Shown piece by piece: positions 23,675 to 35,100 of a stretch of 60,908 nt of DNA. Position 1 is the stretch's first letter; every line of letters begins with the position of its first letter. Position numbers and translations under genes: made by a program. A model generated the notes under the pieces. It was not told the origin of the DNA and did no database searches. It was given only the letters and a program-made list of their open reading frames with translations. Source of the DNA: Fragilariopsis cylindrus CCMP1102 (taxonomy: Eukaryota > Bacillariophyta > Bacillariophyceae > Bacillariales > Bacillariaceae); the NCBI GenBank assembly GCA_900095095.1, contig FMBT01000254.1, positions 1 through 60,908 on the forward strand, given 5' to 3'.

Positions 23675-25168
23675 TTAGGAAACTTTCTTCACCTCTCCAT
23701 TTGAAATATCACCACCATCGTCGCACTGCTCATGCTGCTGCTGCTGCTGCTTCTTTGTGCTTCGAATTTTCAGTATTTCATTAAGACTTCTAGCAAAATT
23801 AACATCATTCGTTCCTTCTTCATCTATAACCCAAAACATAAAACCTCGAGGAGTTAAATTGATATCCATATCCATACTATCCGATAATAAGCTTTTATAG
23901 GCAACATTAATCTGTAATGGATCAAAATACACTACTTTGTCATCATCTGACACACCCCAACCATTTGCAAATCCGAATACAAGTTTCGACAATGGAAATG
24001 TAACTTGACGACTTGAATAATTTAATAATGGATCTTGATCAAAATCAACAAAGAATGATACTTCTGCTTCTTCTTTCATATCATTGTTGTTATTATTATT
24101 ATCATTCTTTGATGGTAAAACTTTTAAATTTAAATCTTTTATATAAGAAATTAAATATTCAGATGGATTTATTTGTTTATGATATATGTTCAATCCTGCT
24201 CTGGAATAACTTTCATAGAATTGTATTGATATAAAGTCAATATATTGTCCATATTTTGATACTAAATAAGAATATACATTACAACCAAAGTAATGAAAAT
24301 TAGTATGCCAACCATCTCGGTCTTTTGATGTATCTGTTAGATTCACATATCTTGAAAAATTTAACATTTTACTGCTGTCATTTCCGTTTTCATTAGTATT
24401 TTGTTGTTGTTGTTGTTGTTGAGCATGTATGTCTAAGTAACTTTGTGGTGGTGCCATACCAACAATATAACCATCATTTGATGCCAGTTGACTAAATATA
24501 CCCATATTATTTAAACAATCAATAGAAAACAAATTAGTGGAATGATCTAAACGATCATGTCCTTCTAAATCCCAATCAATTCCATGAAATATATTATCAC
24601 AATAAGTATTGAAGTCTTGAAATGATTTATACATATCATATACATCCAATTCATCGGGAAGATGCGGTCCATTCCATCCACCAAATGATACAAGATGTAC
24701 AGTATCATCGTATCCTTCAGAATCTAATTTATTTATCATCTGTTTGGCACAATCACGATTAAAATGGGATATACATTTAGCATTAGCATTAGCAGCTTTC
24801 TTCTTTATCGTGGATTGTTCTTTTTCTGTTTCGGTATCGTTATCTTTATCTTTATTATCATCCACAATAATCTCCACAAACGACCAAATAACAACGTTCA
24901 CACCATCTCGTACAGCTTGTTCTACCTTTTCTGTACAATGTGTAGCGTATCCGACTATAATCTTTTCAGGCAGACCTCGTCGTTTTGGAGGTGGTGGTAT
25001 TGTCATGATATTAGTGGTATCAATTCCAAAGGCAGAAACCACTCCTACTACACTTGGCGTCAAACGTAATAAATTAATGACAATAACAACGACGAAGAAT
25101 ATTGCTATATTGCTGCTGCTGTTGGAATAAGATGAATGTATTGTATTGCATCGACGACGACAAACCAT
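23675..25168 (-). CDS. Glycoside hydrolase family 18 (chitinase-like) protein
   Basis: This is an intact, single-exon gene of 497 residues. A hydrophobic N-terminal segment (IAIFFVVVIVINLL, about 21-34) is a signal peptide or anchor. The TIM-barrel landmarks are KIIVGYATH (strand 1), VHLVSFGGWNGP (strand 3 SxGG), and FHGIDWDLEG with the catalytic Glu202 and Asp198/Asp200. The first Asp of the usual DxxDxDxE signature is His195. Later strands show YIVGMAPPQSY, YIDFISIQFYES and a final GFMFWVIDEEG (the conserved Trp). Low-complexity Asn/Gln and Asp/Glu loops are inserted. It may act on chitin or another GlcNAc polymer; the His substitution leaves activity open. Confidence 0.85.
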   Translation of the reverse strand: MVCRRRCNTIHSSYSNSSSNIAIFFVVVIVINLLRLTPSVVGVVSAFGIDTTNIMTIPPPPKRRGLPEKIIVGYATHCTEKVEQAVRDGVNVVIWSFVEIIVDDNKDKDNDTETEKEQSTIKKKAANANAKCISHFNRDCAKQMINKLDSEGYDDTVHLVSFGGWNGPHLPDELDVYDMYKSFQDFNTYCDNIFHGIDWDLEGHDRLDHSTNLFSIDCLNNMGIFSQLASNDGYIVGMAPPQSYLDIHAQQQQQQQNTNENGNDSSKMLNFSRYVNLTDTSKDRDGWHTNFHYFGCNVYSYLVSKYGQYIDFISIQFYESYSRAGLNIYHKQINPSEYLISYIKDLNLKVLPSKNDNNNNNNDMKEEAEVSFFVDFDQDPLLNYSSRQVTFPLSKLVFGFANGWGVSDDDKVVYFDPLQINVAYKSLLSDSMDMDINLTPRGFMFWVIDEEGTNDVNFARSLNEILKIRSTKKQQQQQHEQCDDGGDISNGEVKKVS

Positions 25169-25398
25169 TTTCGTGTTTTACTTCTTCTGATCTTTAGCGT
25201 TAACGTGGTGCGAGGAGGTACGGTAGTGTGTTGATAATTTATTTGATATGCGGCTATACTATTTGGTGTGGATCTGTTGGCTGTCGATACAATAGAGATT
25301 TGATCTTAGTACTATGTTTTACAGTATCTCGTTTGTTTTTTAAGATATTATTGTTTTGTTTTTGTTGGTACAAGTATGTATTATAATTTTTATTACTA

Positions 25399-25620
25399 CT
25401 TCCTCCGTGCAACGCTTAATTCACCCGCGCTATCGTTTGAAAATTTAGCAAGTATAAAGTACGCTAAAACCTTAAAATATTTAGATCTTGTACTCACAAA
25501 ATAGAGGGTTAAAGTCACAAGTTTCCCTCATCCTCCTTGCAAATTTCGTCGTTGAACTTGTTAATTAGCCACAAATTTTCAAACGATAGCGCGGGTGAAT
25601 TAAGCGTTGCACGGAGGAAG
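25399..25620. mobile_element. Stowaway-like MITE with perfect 48-bp inverted repeats
   Basis: A 222-bp element whose two ends are exact reverse complements over about 48 bp (CTTCCTCCGTGCAACGC... inward). It is flanked by TA on both sides (25397-25398 and 25621-25622), the target duplication of Tc1/mariner elements. The perfect arms suggest recent mobility. It lies in the spacer between the divergent GH18 and BTB genes and shares its outer nine bases with the MITE at 68-267. Confidence 0.93.
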
Positions 25621-25868
25621 TACTGTAGTTTATTAACTACAAATTATCGAATTAGTTTTGTTCCTAGTATGTTTCAGTCGTGGCTTTCGTTTGGATCTTC
25701 CGAAAAAATCGCATCGCCCCTTAAAAATACTTTGCGGGACAACAAAAAACTTGAAAAAACAACAACAACGATCGACGATGGACTTAACACAGAGGTCAAT
25801 ATTATTTTTGCAGAAAATACTTTACTCTAAAACAGCCAAGATCATAGACAGTAAAAGAAAAAGCGATC

Positions 25869-27302
25869 ATGGAAGACGAAGACGACAGCATCAGCATCAG
25901 CAACAATGTGTATCACTACGAGATCGTGGGATCTCGAGAAGAAGAAGAATTGTTATTACCAGAGCAGGAAATAGCAAAGCGAAAATTGCCCAGCTGGACG
26001 AAATCATCTGCTACCAACGATGAGAACGAGGCCGAATGCTCTGACTGGAGTCTTAACGTTTACTGCAATAATAATGACAATGATGTTGTCTCATATTCTG
26101 TTCACAGATTTGCGTTTGTGACACAAAGCGAATACTTTAAAAGTATTTTCCGTCTGGAGGACACTACCGGAGTAGGGTTTTCTGAATCACATCAAAAATG
26201 TAGTACAATCAAATTGCCTTATTCCGTTACCCTTCAACATTTTGAAACGTTATTGGATTATTTGTATACGGGAGTATTAAAGGAAGATTCCGGGAATGCA
26301 GTTTCAATGGTTTATTTTGGTGATTATTTTGGTATTATTCTTTTAAAAGACCATGCTCAGAGATATCTCCGGAAGTTGATTGTTGACTGCAAAAGTCGTA
26401 TTCGCGGCAAGGTGGCTTCTGAATTATTGTGGACGTCTTATCTAGTTGCGAAAAGTCTATCAATGGAGGACCTATTAAATGCCATTGTATACGCATGTGC
26501 CTACCGACCTAAGCTGATGTCAAAGGATACTCATATGTCAACGATTCCAGATATACAATTTTGGTGTCGTGTATTTGCGGCAAGAAAGAAGACGGATTAC
26601 GTGAAACATGACAAGGTAGTATCTAATTCCGAGTTGTGGAGTACCCATGTGGCCCATTTTATTGAGATAAATACTGCTATTGTTGACATTGATAGTTTTA
26701 AAATACTTACTGAAAGTAACAGCCTACCAAATATCTCGGCTGAGGCCGCTGTCATTCTAATGGAACAAGAACATAAGTTGTCATTAGACGAGGTTAAGAA
26801 TGAGGATGATGGTCTCACTTGTCTCCAGAAGCGGTGCACGGACGCCCTATTTGACAAAGAAACTAGCAACTGGCAAGTATCAAACGCTCGTGTACTTCTA
26901 CAAGGAAAACTACAGAAGCTCCAACCTTCTGTGTTAGAATCATTACTGTTACGGATAGTGGATTATAATAAAGGGTGCCCACAAAGATGTCCCGATTATA
27001 TTAAGGCTTCAGGAGCTGGAATCGAATCTGTTAACGGCGTGTATTTTAATTCTGGATTTCTCTATGAAGGAAGACGTATGTTCACTCGACGTGGTATCTA
27101 TAATGGAGGGGAACAGTTGTTTTCGTTATTCAGGTTTGACACTAGTCACTTCGTCATATCATTGGTTTCGAATGATTGTCGTCCACTTGAATATTTTTAT
27201 TGGGTGGAATCTTCAGACGAATTCCCTCCAGAGAATGGCTGGAGTCTTTATTCTAACGGTGTAGCACCGTCACCCTCATTACAGTATGGGTTTACACGAT
27301 AA
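25869..27302 (+). CDS. BTB/POZ-domain protein, diatom-expanded type
   Basis: This is an intact 477-residue single-exon gene. After an acidic start, the BTB fold covers about residues 55-170: WSLNVYCNN, SVHRFAFVTQSEYFKSIFR, LPYSVTLQHFETLLDYLYTG, VYFGDYFGIILLKDHAQRYL. A helical BACK-like middle follows (ASELLWTSYLVAKSL...). The C-terminal domain KASGAGIESVNGVYFNSGFL...FYWVESSDEFPPENGW is a separate module often attached to such BTB proteins in diatoms. BTB proteins commonly act as adaptors for CUL3 ubiquitin ligases; that role here is family inference. The decayed copy at 17305-18533 matches the BTB and middle parts, though the two are not close paralogues. Confidence 0.85.
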   Translation: MEDEDDSISISNNVYHYEIVGSREEEELLLPEQEIAKRKLPSWTKSSATNDENEAECSDWSLNVYCNNNDNDVVSYSVHRFAFVTQSEYFKSIFRLEDTTGVGFSESHQKCSTIKLPYSVTLQHFETLLDYLYTGVLKEDSGNAVSMVYFGDYFGIILLKDHAQRYLRKLIVDCKSRIRGKVASELLWTSYLVAKSLSMEDLLNAIVYACAYRPKLMSKDTHMSTIPDIQFWCRVFAARKKTDYVKHDKVVSNSELWSTHVAHFIEINTAIVDIDSFKILTESNSLPNISAEAAVILMEQEHKLSLDEVKNEDDGLTCLQKRCTDALFDKETSNWQVSNARVLLQGKLQKLQPSVLESLLLRIVDYNKGCPQRCPDYIKASGAGIESVNGVYFNSGFLYEGRRMFTRRGIYNGGEQLFSLFRFDTSHFVISLVSNDCRPLEYFYWVESSDEFPPENGWSLYSNGVAPSPSLQYGFTR

Positions 27303-27934
27303 GAACTATGCAGGTAAAATGCACGCACCTCTGAAAAACGAATACAGTAGAGCTGCTATTTGTTTTCCGTTTCACGACCATATTGGAATATTTTCATAAA
27401 ACACCACCACTACGACCGACCGACAATGCTTTTCACCACTAATATTGCGTTGCGAACATCTCTACTAGTGCTGCTACGAAAGCGACGATTATTGAATGGA
27501 AAATAATGCACGGAAGTCCTACTTTGTATAGTTAAAGTAAGAATGAAATATAGTCTGATTTCGAATCGTACGATAGTCCGCTTTTATTTCTATTTTGATG
27601 AAGGAATTCTCCTCCCCAAATTAACATCTAGAATCAACACTGATAAAATATAGAAAATAGATGTGATTGATTCCATATCGTCCACGACGATATCGAATCG
27701 AATCGAATCGGATTGAGTCAACGCCATTATCGGCTCATCTCTTCATCCATTCAGCATAAAAAACACCAGCATTCGAGCATGTATCGTCATCGTCAATCTT
27801 TTGGTCTATCAGAATGAAATTATTAATGATAATAATATTATTAGAACAAAAAAAGATCTATAGAACTCTATATATTATGTTAAAGATTATTTGTTGTTGT
27901 ATGCCGATTATTATTTATTTTTTTAGTGCCGTTG
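27303..27934. other. Convergent intergenic region
   Basis: This is 630 bp between the 3' ends of the BTB gene and the methyltransferase-like gene. It is AT-rich with ATCGA-type short repeats near 27690-27712. No gene or clear terminator is visible. Confidence 0.4.
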
Positions 27935-29116
27935 TTAGTCAAATGTTATTTTTGATTCCTTCCATTGGTATATATGAATAGTAAAATTACCATAATAACG
28001 ACCTCTAGCTATGATATCATTTTCTAATATTATCGGGATCGGGGGCAGAAATGACGAATTATCAAATACATCGATACTACGAATTTCAGTAAAGTATTCT
28101 TTTGTCATTAATGTACGAAATTCTGATATACCGGTACGTCCATTTTTCATTGCTATTATTACTCGACTATCTCTACAACGAGATAACATCCGACTAATAG
28201 TATTAACTAATGGTTGTACTAATGTAGTATCATAAATAACGTCAGCTGCTAGAATTATATCTGATTGATTCAAATCATATGTATCAATGAGTATATTTTG
28301 ATTATCAGTATCTTCCCAGTCAATCTTATATGTTTCTATTATTGGTGGTGGTGATGGTGGTGGTCGTACATCATCATTATCATTATAATTATTATTTGTA
28401 TGTGTACACGGATTCATTGTTACATGGTACTGCACATGATCTAATGTGAATGAATGAAAATCGGTAGCAATCACTCTTTTTGCACCTAAATAACAGGATG
28501 AAAGTAATGATGGACTGCAGATCCACCACAACCTAATTCCATTATAGTCTTGCCTTGAAATTGAATATTATCTATAATATCTATATCCATATTCTTATTA
28601 TTCTTGTTCTTGTTCTTGTAATTGTTATGCTTGTCATTGTTAGTACTTTGATTTCGCTCTTGGTCAACATTATCATGATAATAATAATCATCATTCATCA
28701 TAATAATATATTTTGATAATACACGGATGATCCCCATAATGCGGATGCCGTGCCATCATTACCACTGGATAAGAACAAAATGAACTATCTGATTTGAAAA
28801 GATTTAACGAAATAGCTTCGTGATCTTCTTCCGTTTCTGATGATGATGTTCCTTTGTGGTTGTTGTTGGTTTTGGAAAAACTAGTTGGTACCGTGTCATC
28901 CCAATCGGATTGAATACCGGTAGATGATACAATGATGATGTATGTTGTTGTTGTGGTTTTGATAGAATTATTTGTGTTGAGCATAGAATAGTCATCATCA
29001 TCATCATCATCATCGTTATTATCAACGTCATCGATGTCAACAACAGTATCTATTTTTGATTGTATGGACACAACAGCGGTAACAATGAAGACGATAAGGA
29101 GCAAATAGTTGTACAT
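27935..29116 (-). CDS. METTL21-like lysine methyltransferase with signal peptide (frame broken)
   Basis: This is a predicted SAM-dependent protein methyltransferase of the METTL21/FAM86 type. It has an N-terminal signal peptide (MYNYLLLIVFIVTAVVS), acidic low complexity, the SAM motif FQGKTIMELGCGG (about 28560-28520), continuing as PSLLSSCYLGAKRVIATDFH in the next frame, then ILAADVIYDTTLVQPLV with the DxxY-type motif of this family, and a C-terminal strand RYYGNFTIHIYQW. One G missing at 28515 explains the switch inside the SAM motif. A second break around 28700-28740 separates the N-terminal ARHPHYGDH segment from VLSKYIIMMND. A secretory-pathway location would be unusual for the family. 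The substrate is unknown. Confidence 0.72.
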
Positions 29117-29584
29117 TATAGTAGCTCCGTATCATCGTCACATATACTGTACACCAATAAAATGTTGTTTAATTCTATTATTCTATTTAAATACTGATGT
29201 ATGGTCGATGATCGACGATGGACGATCGACATCAAGAATCAAGGATATTTTGACAAATAAGATCACATAGAGGCAGTACTGTAGTAGTAAAAACATCATT
29301 CGAAATTCAATCATCAATCATCAGTCGCGCAAAATAAAAATTGAGCAGAATTTATTTAGATTTTCCCATTCCCCATTCTTCACTAGATTGAACATACCAC
29401 TTTTAAAAAAAAAAAGGATCAAAGATACACAAGTTCGACGACCATGGCAAAACCCTGCTCTATCATCGATACAGTACACCCACAATAACAACAAAACAGT
29501 AAATATTTTCTGAAACATCTGAGTTACAGTACAATCTTGTACACACAAGTTAGGATATATGATTATTGCCGCCTGTCAAAGGTT
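29117..29584. promoter_or_regulatory. Divergent intergenic region
   Basis: This 468-bp spacer separates the start of the methyltransferase-like gene (-) and the start of the plastid membrane protein gene (+). It carries a GATCGACGATGG-like duplication (29199-29230) and an A run at 29405-29415. No factor site is recognised. Confidence 0.35.
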
Positions 29585-30288
29585 ATGAGAGCGCTCCTTA
29601 TCGTCCCTCTAATTGTTGGTCTTGTGTGCCGTAGTAGCAAAGCTTTTGATGTTACGAGAAGAAAAGGAAGTCCTCATCGGCAACAAGGAATAAGATCGTC
29701 AACATTGATGTTATCAACAACAACAACAACAGTAAGGCAACGAGGGGAACAAGTTGTACGACGAAGTAGTAATTTACTACTACTACTAGCCAAGAGTGAC
29801 GAGGATGAGGAAGATGATGAAACTAGTCAGAGCAAGAAGAATGTTGTATTTACTGCACTTGCTACATCTACTGATAGTTGTAAACCCAATCAAGGGAATT
29901 TCTTTTATAATGATGAGGTTATAAGTCATTTGTACGGATAGGATACGTATATTTAGTTGGATTTTTTCTGGTGCAAGATGGATTATTTTTGGGACTATTT
30001 TTTGGTCTTTCGTCAGTATCATTCTTGGCCACACAATCCTCAGTACTTCCACCCAATCCACGTGTACCAGCATTGGTGGTAGTGTTGACATTATCTATGA
30101 CACTATTTGTACGTTATATAATTGGATTTGAACCACCCCTAGAAATGATCCTAGGTGAATCATATCAAGGACCAATAGAATTATCTACGATGTTTGAATT
30201 TATTTTATGTCTTATGAATTTTATTTGGGGTTTCTTTGGTACATGGCAGACGAAGGAAAAAATCAATGGTGCTACGTATGGATTTTAA
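29585..30288 (+). CDS. Predicted plastid multi-pass membrane protein (one frameshift)
   Basis: The function is not recognised. The ATG at 29585 begins a signal peptide (MRALLIVPLIVGLVC) with a cleavage context SSKAF, the Phe-type site that sends diatom preproteins across the plastid envelope, followed by a basic Ser/Thr-rich transit region. The mature part has SDEDEEDDE, then NQGNFFYNDEVISHLYG, and in the next frame GYVYLVGFFLVQDGLFLGLF, a Pro-rich loop, VPALVVVLTLSMTLFVRYII, and a C-terminal segment FEFILCLMNFIWGFFG. That is about four membrane segments. One missing base at about 29936-29942 explains the frame switch. Upstream in-frame residues from 29537 are ignored because the signal peptide starts cleanly at 29585. 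Confidence 0.62.
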
Positions 30289-30962
30289 GAAAAGAAGAGA
30301 AATAGACATTGCCACGTTCAAGAACACATTCAATGTATTGATAATTACTGTGTACGGTAACAAGTATATCATATTTCTTGGGAAATAATCCTTCGACGAA
30401 TGAGAAGGGCTGGTACTAACATAGTATTCGAAGTGACTGTTAAAAAACTCAAAGTTTGATGGTTTTCCCACTCTAGCTTGCTTTAACTGTAGGCTTTACT
30501 TGGTGGTGTTCGTAGAATTAGCCGTCTGAGGCCCTATTCAATATTCTAAATACTCTTTAGATTGCTCGGATTAAAAACTAACATTTGTACTACCCAGCTA
30601 TAATATCGAAGACTTCTATTATACTTGGTTGGCTCCTACTACCGTATAGGATGAAATAACACTAGAGGTAATTTAATATTCATAGCGATAGCAGGAAAAA
30701 TACAATATTCTATTTATTACAATTTATACTAAGAAGTTGATAGAGATCGAAAGAATCTTGAATGGGATATACGACGAATTCCCTGAAGAAAGTAGAGCAC
30801 ATGGAATAATAGAGTGAATTGTATAGAATCGTGTCACGTTTTTCGATAAATATTACCAACCGTTGGGCTTTTTTTTTTGGGGGGGGGGGGGGCTAAAGTA
30901 TTAAATGCTAACTAGTATCTTCATATCGGGAATGCAGTTAGCTGGGTGTTATTGTTTTTGCT
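30289..30962. other. Convergent intergenic region with T/G homopolymer
   Basis: No gene is present. A T run of about 10 directly followed by a G run of about 14 lies at 30869-30892. Such a tract is prone to sequencing error. Confidence 0.5.
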
Positions 30963-31816
30963 TCATGCCGATGTGACCCATGTTGGAGTTGCCGTTTCGC
31001 CGTCGTTTGAGCAGGTCTCTCTATTATTTTCGTCCATAGTATCTAATGTATTCGACTTGTTCAAATCGTATATTGTACTCGTATGAGCAACCTTCTCAAC
31101 GTCGATCGTAGATTGGTGTACAAAATCAACGATCGCTTCATCTTTCTTTGCGGTCTGTCTCTTTTCATTGCATCGATATAGAATTGTATCTACCAGAACA
31201 AAAAAGGCAGCAATAAATGCACAACCTGCAGAACTCAAGAGAATGTTTGTATTTGCATAGGATCTGGCAGTTACATAAAATTCAACATTATCATCGAGAT
31301 ATTTTTGCATGTACTCCACCCAGTATAAACTTTGTTCAACCAATGCACCTGTACTAATCCCAGCTTGAACCAGTATAATAATGAGATAAAGTCCCATTCC
31401 TGCTACTGCCGACATACTGAAGGGACCTTTCTTGTAACGAGCAAGTATATCCATGATGACAAAAAATAAACATGCAAAGATGGAACATGCGGAACAAATG
31501 AAGGGGGCACCAATAAGCCAAGTCAGACTGTGACAACCACTATCTGATGAAATTATGAAAGTAGATCCATCATTCTCAATACTTGGTGGAGCGCAAAGAA
31601 GTAAAGGTACAGACACTATCCTTTATCGGAATCGTAATAATAACCATCGGACGTTGCTAAATCACGAGCTTCAAGTAATGTAAAAGCTGCTAGGATAGCA
31701 TAACCAATAATCACTATTCTTGTAAAGATTGTACAAATTCTAGTGAACATATTACAGTCAATTATCATCTTGAAAAGTCTGTTTAATCGATTGATTCTAT
31801 AATATATATATGTCAT
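30963..31816 (-). CDS. Four-TM protein of unknown function (one frameshift)
   Basis: This is a small integral membrane protein. Hydrophobic segments are IVIIGYAILAAFTLL, LIGAPFICSACSIFACLFFVIM, AGMGLYLIIILVQAGISTGA and SSAGCAFIAAFFVLVDTIL, with a Cys-bearing loop (LLLCAPPS...DSGCHSL) after the first. The C-terminal tail is hydrophilic and acidic. The layout resembles tetraspan (claudin/MARVEL-like) proteins, but I see no diagnostic motif. The N-terminal piece ends at a TAG at 31618, and the rest is in another frame. One extra base in the CC at 31620-31621 yields a continuous GIVSVPLLL. Start at 31816, with an alternative at about 31768. Confidence 0.6.
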
Positions 31817-32190
31817 GTTGGTGTCAAGATAGTATGTACGAATTTGTAAAAAAATGTCAAAAGTTGTTTATTTTTTTCAATTTGTTGTCGAACGAGTTTT
31901 CAAGCACGCGCAACACCTAACAAAATTTCAGACGTGCTTGTTTGAAGCAGGATATAATTTCGTTCACATAATGAAAATCTCGAAACGAAGAATGAACGAA
32001 TGAATAAATCAAAACGAATAACTTCTTTATCGACCCGAATACTAAGAATGAAGAAGATTAAAAATAAAGAATTTCAAAAAACCATCATCAATACGAATAC
32101 GATAAATATCTAATAAATAGAATAGCTAGCTATTTGTTACCCCTACCCGTCCCCCCATTGTAGTTTCTGACAAGATGATATTCCCTAGTT

Positions 32191-35100
32191 TTATTCAGTG
32201 TTTGCAGCAAGAAGTAGCATTTTGTCAATCTCAAACGCTTTCAACACTTCTTGGATAGCCGTATCTCGATCAATTTCCTGTAGATTCTCATCATCAGATT
32301 CCCAATTATGACTCAACAAAATTTGGACCGCGATATGATTCTCGCCTAAATCTGGATCCGTCTCCAATAATCGAACGTATAGTTTCTCTGCAGCGAGGCT
32401 ACGAATGCGAGGAAACTGATGTACAAGAAAATCACATACAAACGCCACGATTTCTTTACTTTCAACGATAGATGTAATAAGACCTGTAGCAACATTGAGA
32501 ATGGCTACTATTCGTTGCATATCCATGCAACGTTTTGATTCCTCTCGAAGCTTTCCAAGTAGAGATAGAGAGAATAGTTTATTTCTTATCAGTTGCTCTA
32601 TACATCTTCGATTCATCAATATATCAATTGTTTTCAAAAGAGGAAGAATAACTCTCCCTTCGTATTTGTGTTTGTCAAAAATTTCAAAGAAAACTGGAGT
32701 TATTAATAATGTATTGATTCATTGTACATGTCGAGAGAGAGAGAGAGAGAGAAGAGAGAGACGAGATCAGAAGGCGGATCGTTTTAAATGTGCACAATAT
32801 TCCGGGAGTGATAGATTGAAACGAACTTTTTGATTGACTTACCAGTTCCTAGACGATCGAGCTTGACTTCGTCAGCACTTCGAACCCATTGTATTAGCAC
32901 CAACGAAGAATTCTGTGTGACACTTTTTGTCAAACCACCCGTGCTAAGTATTAAGCCTGAGATAACATAGCCGAAATATTCATCAATTTCAGCAGCCTTC
33001 ATCACCATTGGATATGTGATTGACGCCTCTGCCCAATTTGATGATTGATAAGTAAGGGTACCCTTAAATTGTGGAGGCGTCAGGGCATCAAGTAAAATTT
33101 GTCGTTTTGTTATGTACGCTTTGACTGGACTCTTCTCATCAAGGAGAGTCAATAGACATCCAGCCGCTTCAGATCGTACAGAATCAAGTTTTTCTGAAAA
33201 TTGCTTTAGTAGTAGTCCTATGATTCGTAAGCACAATTCAGTCGAATACAAATCCACACCAGATTCTTCGATGTGCTTCTGGTCGGTCGTTATGGTAGCC
33301 AAACTAACGAGGCCGTTCATCGCTGCTAGACGACATTTGGACCCAACATCGCCTCGTTGATCAGTATTATAATCCTCCATCGAACGCATATAAGTATCAA
33401 ATACTTGTTTAACTGCACATTAGAAAATGCAACAACACATTCGCATTGTTCTCGCGAAGGAACAATTCCCACAGTTTCAAGTATTCGAGAAAGGGAAACA
33501 AGTGCGTTCCTTCGTGTCTCTGCGTCCTTGTCATTCCCAACCTTTGCATTAGGATGTGAAATTCGACATAGACATGACAAGGAAATGTCGAGAACATCTA
33601 AAGAAGGGGCAAGTAGCTTAGCTGGGAGATATCCCAACGCCAATGAATAACCTCTTGTGGCCGCTGGATTGATACTTGTACGAGCTTCATTTGTGTATTT
33701 GTCGACGACTCTTTTCTGTAGTCGATCAGAAGGCCCTTTTCCACTGACAGGAAAGTAGGAGCGAGCAAGAGCAAATAAGGCCCGACCTGCTTGCTCTTGT
33801 ATCATTTCGGTCGGGTGAGGGATGCATGTATCTATAGAATCCAACAGTCTGACTTGTTGAGGAACTGTCAAAGGGATATGCGACATCGATATACATGCAA
33901 TCAAGCGACAGACGGCAGCTCGCATTTGTTCTCCACCTTTGCCTCTATACAGCCGTTTCTTCTCAATGGTAAGGGGAGTTTCTGCTATTAATTTATGTAA
34001 TTGCGGACTCAGATATCTATTATTTGCATCGATCTTTCCAAAGGCAAGCACAACCTCTGCTAGTCCTAGAGTTGCCCCGTGACGCATATGTACGTTCTTA
34101 TCGTCTAAACAATGTTCAAGTAAATACGGCAACACTTCGTCTACCATAAAATCAGGATTTAAAACCGTTAGCTGATTGAGTGATTGAGATGCTAACAGTC
34201 GAATGTCAGGATCCCAGTGTGAAAGTTTTACTCGAAATAAGTGATTGATGATTGCCGTTTGGTGTTCTTGGAATTGAGCAACGTGTAGGGCGATTGTAGT
34301 ATACGCATCCTTTCGATTTCCTAATGAAAAATAGTCAGCTGTAGTCAAGATGGATATCCCATTCTTAAAATTTTGTGCTCCCTGTCGACCAACCATCTCT
34401 TGAAAAGCGGCACTTGCTGCCCGACGGCAGTTTACTTCTCGATCAAACAAAAAAGCAACGACGACCGATTGTCCAAGTTGTAGCACGAATGGCTTTAGAA
34501 TTTCGGGCGAATAAGCTCTAGCCAATGCCCAATACGTATAACATGCAGCGTCACGAACATGAGCTCCAACACTTGTCTGTCGACGAGGCAAATCGTAGTG
34601 AATAGCCTCGACAATTTTTGGAATCACATCCTTTAACCGATGCGGTAGTAACAGTCCCCTCCTAGCAAGTTCCGCCAACGTCAAACATGCACCATGCCAA
34701 TCATTGTCGTTTTGGATGTCGTCGAAGAATTCCATTATAGCATCTATGACATCTTCGGCACATATTGCAGGTAACCGACTCGTTATACGTCCTACTCCCT
34801 TCGCAGCTGACCATCTAACCACAGTGGACGAATCTTTGAGAGCAGCAAGTACCTGACCCATTGCCATTTCAACCTGATCCGGGACAAAAAAGAAATAATC
34901 AGCCCCATCTTTTTGATGTGATACATGTGAGGTATCGCCATCGGATTTTGTCTCTGTATTGACTGTCGATTTCGTCGGCGATGATTGCTGTTGTCGCTGC
35001 AAGTTCTCTTTCAGGGACCGACGTCCCCGTTGATATCTCCATGATGCGATACGAGGCGGTAGATACAACACACCAAGCCTCGTCCACCATTTGACTACGA

